From assembly GCF_000745475.1 (NCBI RefSeq), contig NZ_JQJJ01000008.1:310001-374000 (forward strand): 64,000 nt of DNA, read 5' to 3'. The stretch's first letter is position 1, and each line of letters starts with the position of its first letter. The notes beneath the pieces were generated by a model. The model did not search any database, was not told the DNA's origin, and saw only the letters and a program-made list of their open reading frames with translations. Below are positions 62,995-64,000 of the stretch, piece by piece. Origin of the DNA: Allobosea sp. UNC402CLCol (lineage in GTDB: Bacteria; Pseudomonadota; Alphaproteobacteria; Rhizobiales; Beijerinckiaceae). Made by a program: the position numbers and the translations under genes.

Positions 62995-64000
62995 TCAGAC
63001 GAGCTGCTTGCCCTTGGCGTCGATGATCTGGCCGGTATCGCCTTCGAAATCGGGCAGGATCATCTCGTTATGCGCCTTGCCCGACGGGATCATCGGGAAG
63101 CAGTTCTCTTCCTTGGCGACATGGCAGTCGAAGATCACCGGGCCGGGCGTCTCGATCATCTCCATGATCGCGGCGTCGAGTTTGGCCGGGTCGTCGCAGC
63201 GGATGCCGTGGCCGCCATAGGCTTCCGCGAGCTTCACGAAGTCCGGCAGCGACTGCGAATAGCTCTCCGAATAGCGCCCGCCATGCAGCAATTCCTGCCA
63301 CTGGCGCACCATGCCCATGTACTCGTTGTTGAGGATGAAGATCTTGACCGGCAGCCGGTACTGCACCGCCGTCGACATCTCCTGCATGTTCATCAGGATC
63401 GAGGCCTCGCCGGCGACGTCGATGACGAGCGCCTTGGGGTGCTTCATCTGCACGCCGATCGCTGCCGGCAGGCCGTAGCCCATGGTGCCGAGGCCGCCCG
63501 AGGTCATCCAGCGGTTCGGCTCCTGGAAATGCAGGTACTGCGCCGCCCACATCTGGTGCTGGCCGACCTCGGTCGTGATGTAGGTATCGCGATCCTTCGT
63601 CAGCGCATGGAGGCGCTCCAGCGCATATTGCGGCTTGATGATCGTGTCGGACTGCTTGTAGGCGAGGCTCTTGCGCCCGCGCCAGCCCTCGATCTGCGTC
63701 CACCAGGCGGCAAGCGCGGTCTTGTCGATCTGCGGGCTGCTCTCGCGCCAGATTCGGACCATATCCTCCAGCACATGGGCGCAATCGCCGACGATGCCGA
63801 TATCGGCCTTGACCGTCTTGTTGATCGAGGACGGGTCGATGTCGATATGGATCTTCTTCGAGCGCGGCGAGAAGCCGTCGATCCGCCCGGTGATGCGGTC
63901 GTCGAAGCGCGCGCCGATATTGATCATGACGTCGCAGTCATGCATCGCGAGATTGGCCTCGTAGGTGCCGTGCATGCCGAGCATGCCGAGCCATTGCTTG
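62995..64000 (-). CDS. ilvB: Acetolactate synthase large (catalytic) subunit, C-terminal part
   Basis: A TPP-dependent enzyme missing its N-terminus at the right edge of the window; about 335 residues are visible. The segments SGGLGTMGYGLPAAIG, DVAGEASILMN and FILNNEYMGMVRQWQ carry the TPP/metal site; the first metal ligand of the GDG-type motif is Glu (GEAS) where many enzymes have Asp. It condenses pyruvate with pyruvate or ketobutyrate in valine, leucine and isoleucine synthesis. ilvN lies downstream on the same strand after the racemase and GST genes. Confidence 0.95.
   Translation of the reverse strand, partial: KQWLGMLGMHGTYEANLAMHDCDVMINIGARFDDRITGRIDGFSPRSKKIHIDIDPSSINKTVKADIGIVGDCAHVLEDMVRIWRESSPQIDKTALAAWWTQIEGWRGRKSLAYKQSDTIIKPQYALERLHALTKDRDTYITTEVGQHQMWAAQYLHFQEPNRWMTSGGLGTMGYGLPAAIGVQMKHPKALVIDVAGEASILMNMQEMSTAVQYRLPVKIFILNNEYMGMVRQWQELLHGGRYSESYSQSLPDFVKLAEAYGGHGIRCDDPAKLDAAIMEMIETPGPVIFDCHVAKEENCFPMIPSGKAHNEMILPDFEGDTGQIIDAKGKQLV

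Overview
The window is GC-rich, tightly packed chromosomal DNA of an alphaproteobacterium, most likely Hyphomicrobiales (Rhizobiales) and plausibly Bosea-like. That rests on the overall gene set: PuuD-type urate hydroxylase, DUF1127, DUF2934, DUF1275 and XRE-cupin proteins, sigma-EcfG-type promoter motifs, and families of hairpin repeats between genes. The genus is an inference; no rRNA or other taxonomic marker lies in the window. One tRNA-Lys(CUU) is present. I see no insertion sequence, integrase, prophage block or CRISPR array.

Layout. 1-5 kb: a glycosyltransferase coupled to an LpxH-like phosphoesterase, an atypical SDR, a DMT exporter, an XRE-cupin regulator and a cupin protein. 4.7-6.3 kb: an unexplained non-coding stretch, then an HD-domain hydrolase and a small membrane protein in DNA of lower GC, marked by three copies of a 24-bp repeat. 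6.4-17.7 kb: LysE exporter, two c-type cytochromes, an orphan molybdenum hydroxylase large subunit, envelope/housekeeping proteins (DUF3829, rhodanese, LysM-BON, GlcG/HbpS), a ferredoxin-NADP reductase and a YfhO membrane protein. 17.9-21.1 kb: a complete urate-to-allantoate pathway (puuD, uraH and a puuE-uraD fusion).

21.1-35.0 kb: glycogen metabolism (glgP, two glgX, glgA, a DUF2934 protein, glgB, malQ), without glgC. Every transcription unit here carries a perfect or one-mismatch GGAAC-N16/17-CGTT motif upstream, so the cluster is probably controlled by the general-stress sigma factor EcfG. 35-45.6 kb: SNF2-like helicase, M20 peptidase, PagL-like outer-membrane protein, MgtC, tRNA-Lys, NCS2 permease, and leuA preceded by a leucine-rich leader peptide and hairpin (attenuator). 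45.7-55.3 kb: M3 peptidase, a Nudix-PhzF-EEP-PdxY run, a remnant of a cupin gene, a nitrate/taurine-type ABC importer and a DedA protein.

55.5-58.2 kb: a ComEA-like protein with a strong terminator, then a minus-strand string of three small single-span membrane proteins, an AraC regulator, a DUF1127 protein and a 50-residue Cys-rich protein, headed by another perfect EcfG-type promoter. 58.3-64 kb: branched-chain amino-acid biosynthesis: ilvC behind a TetR gene with a palindromic operator, and ilvN/ilvB separated by a GST, an amino-acid racemase and an intergenic repeat. The window cuts ilvB at its right edge and the glycosyltransferase at its left edge.
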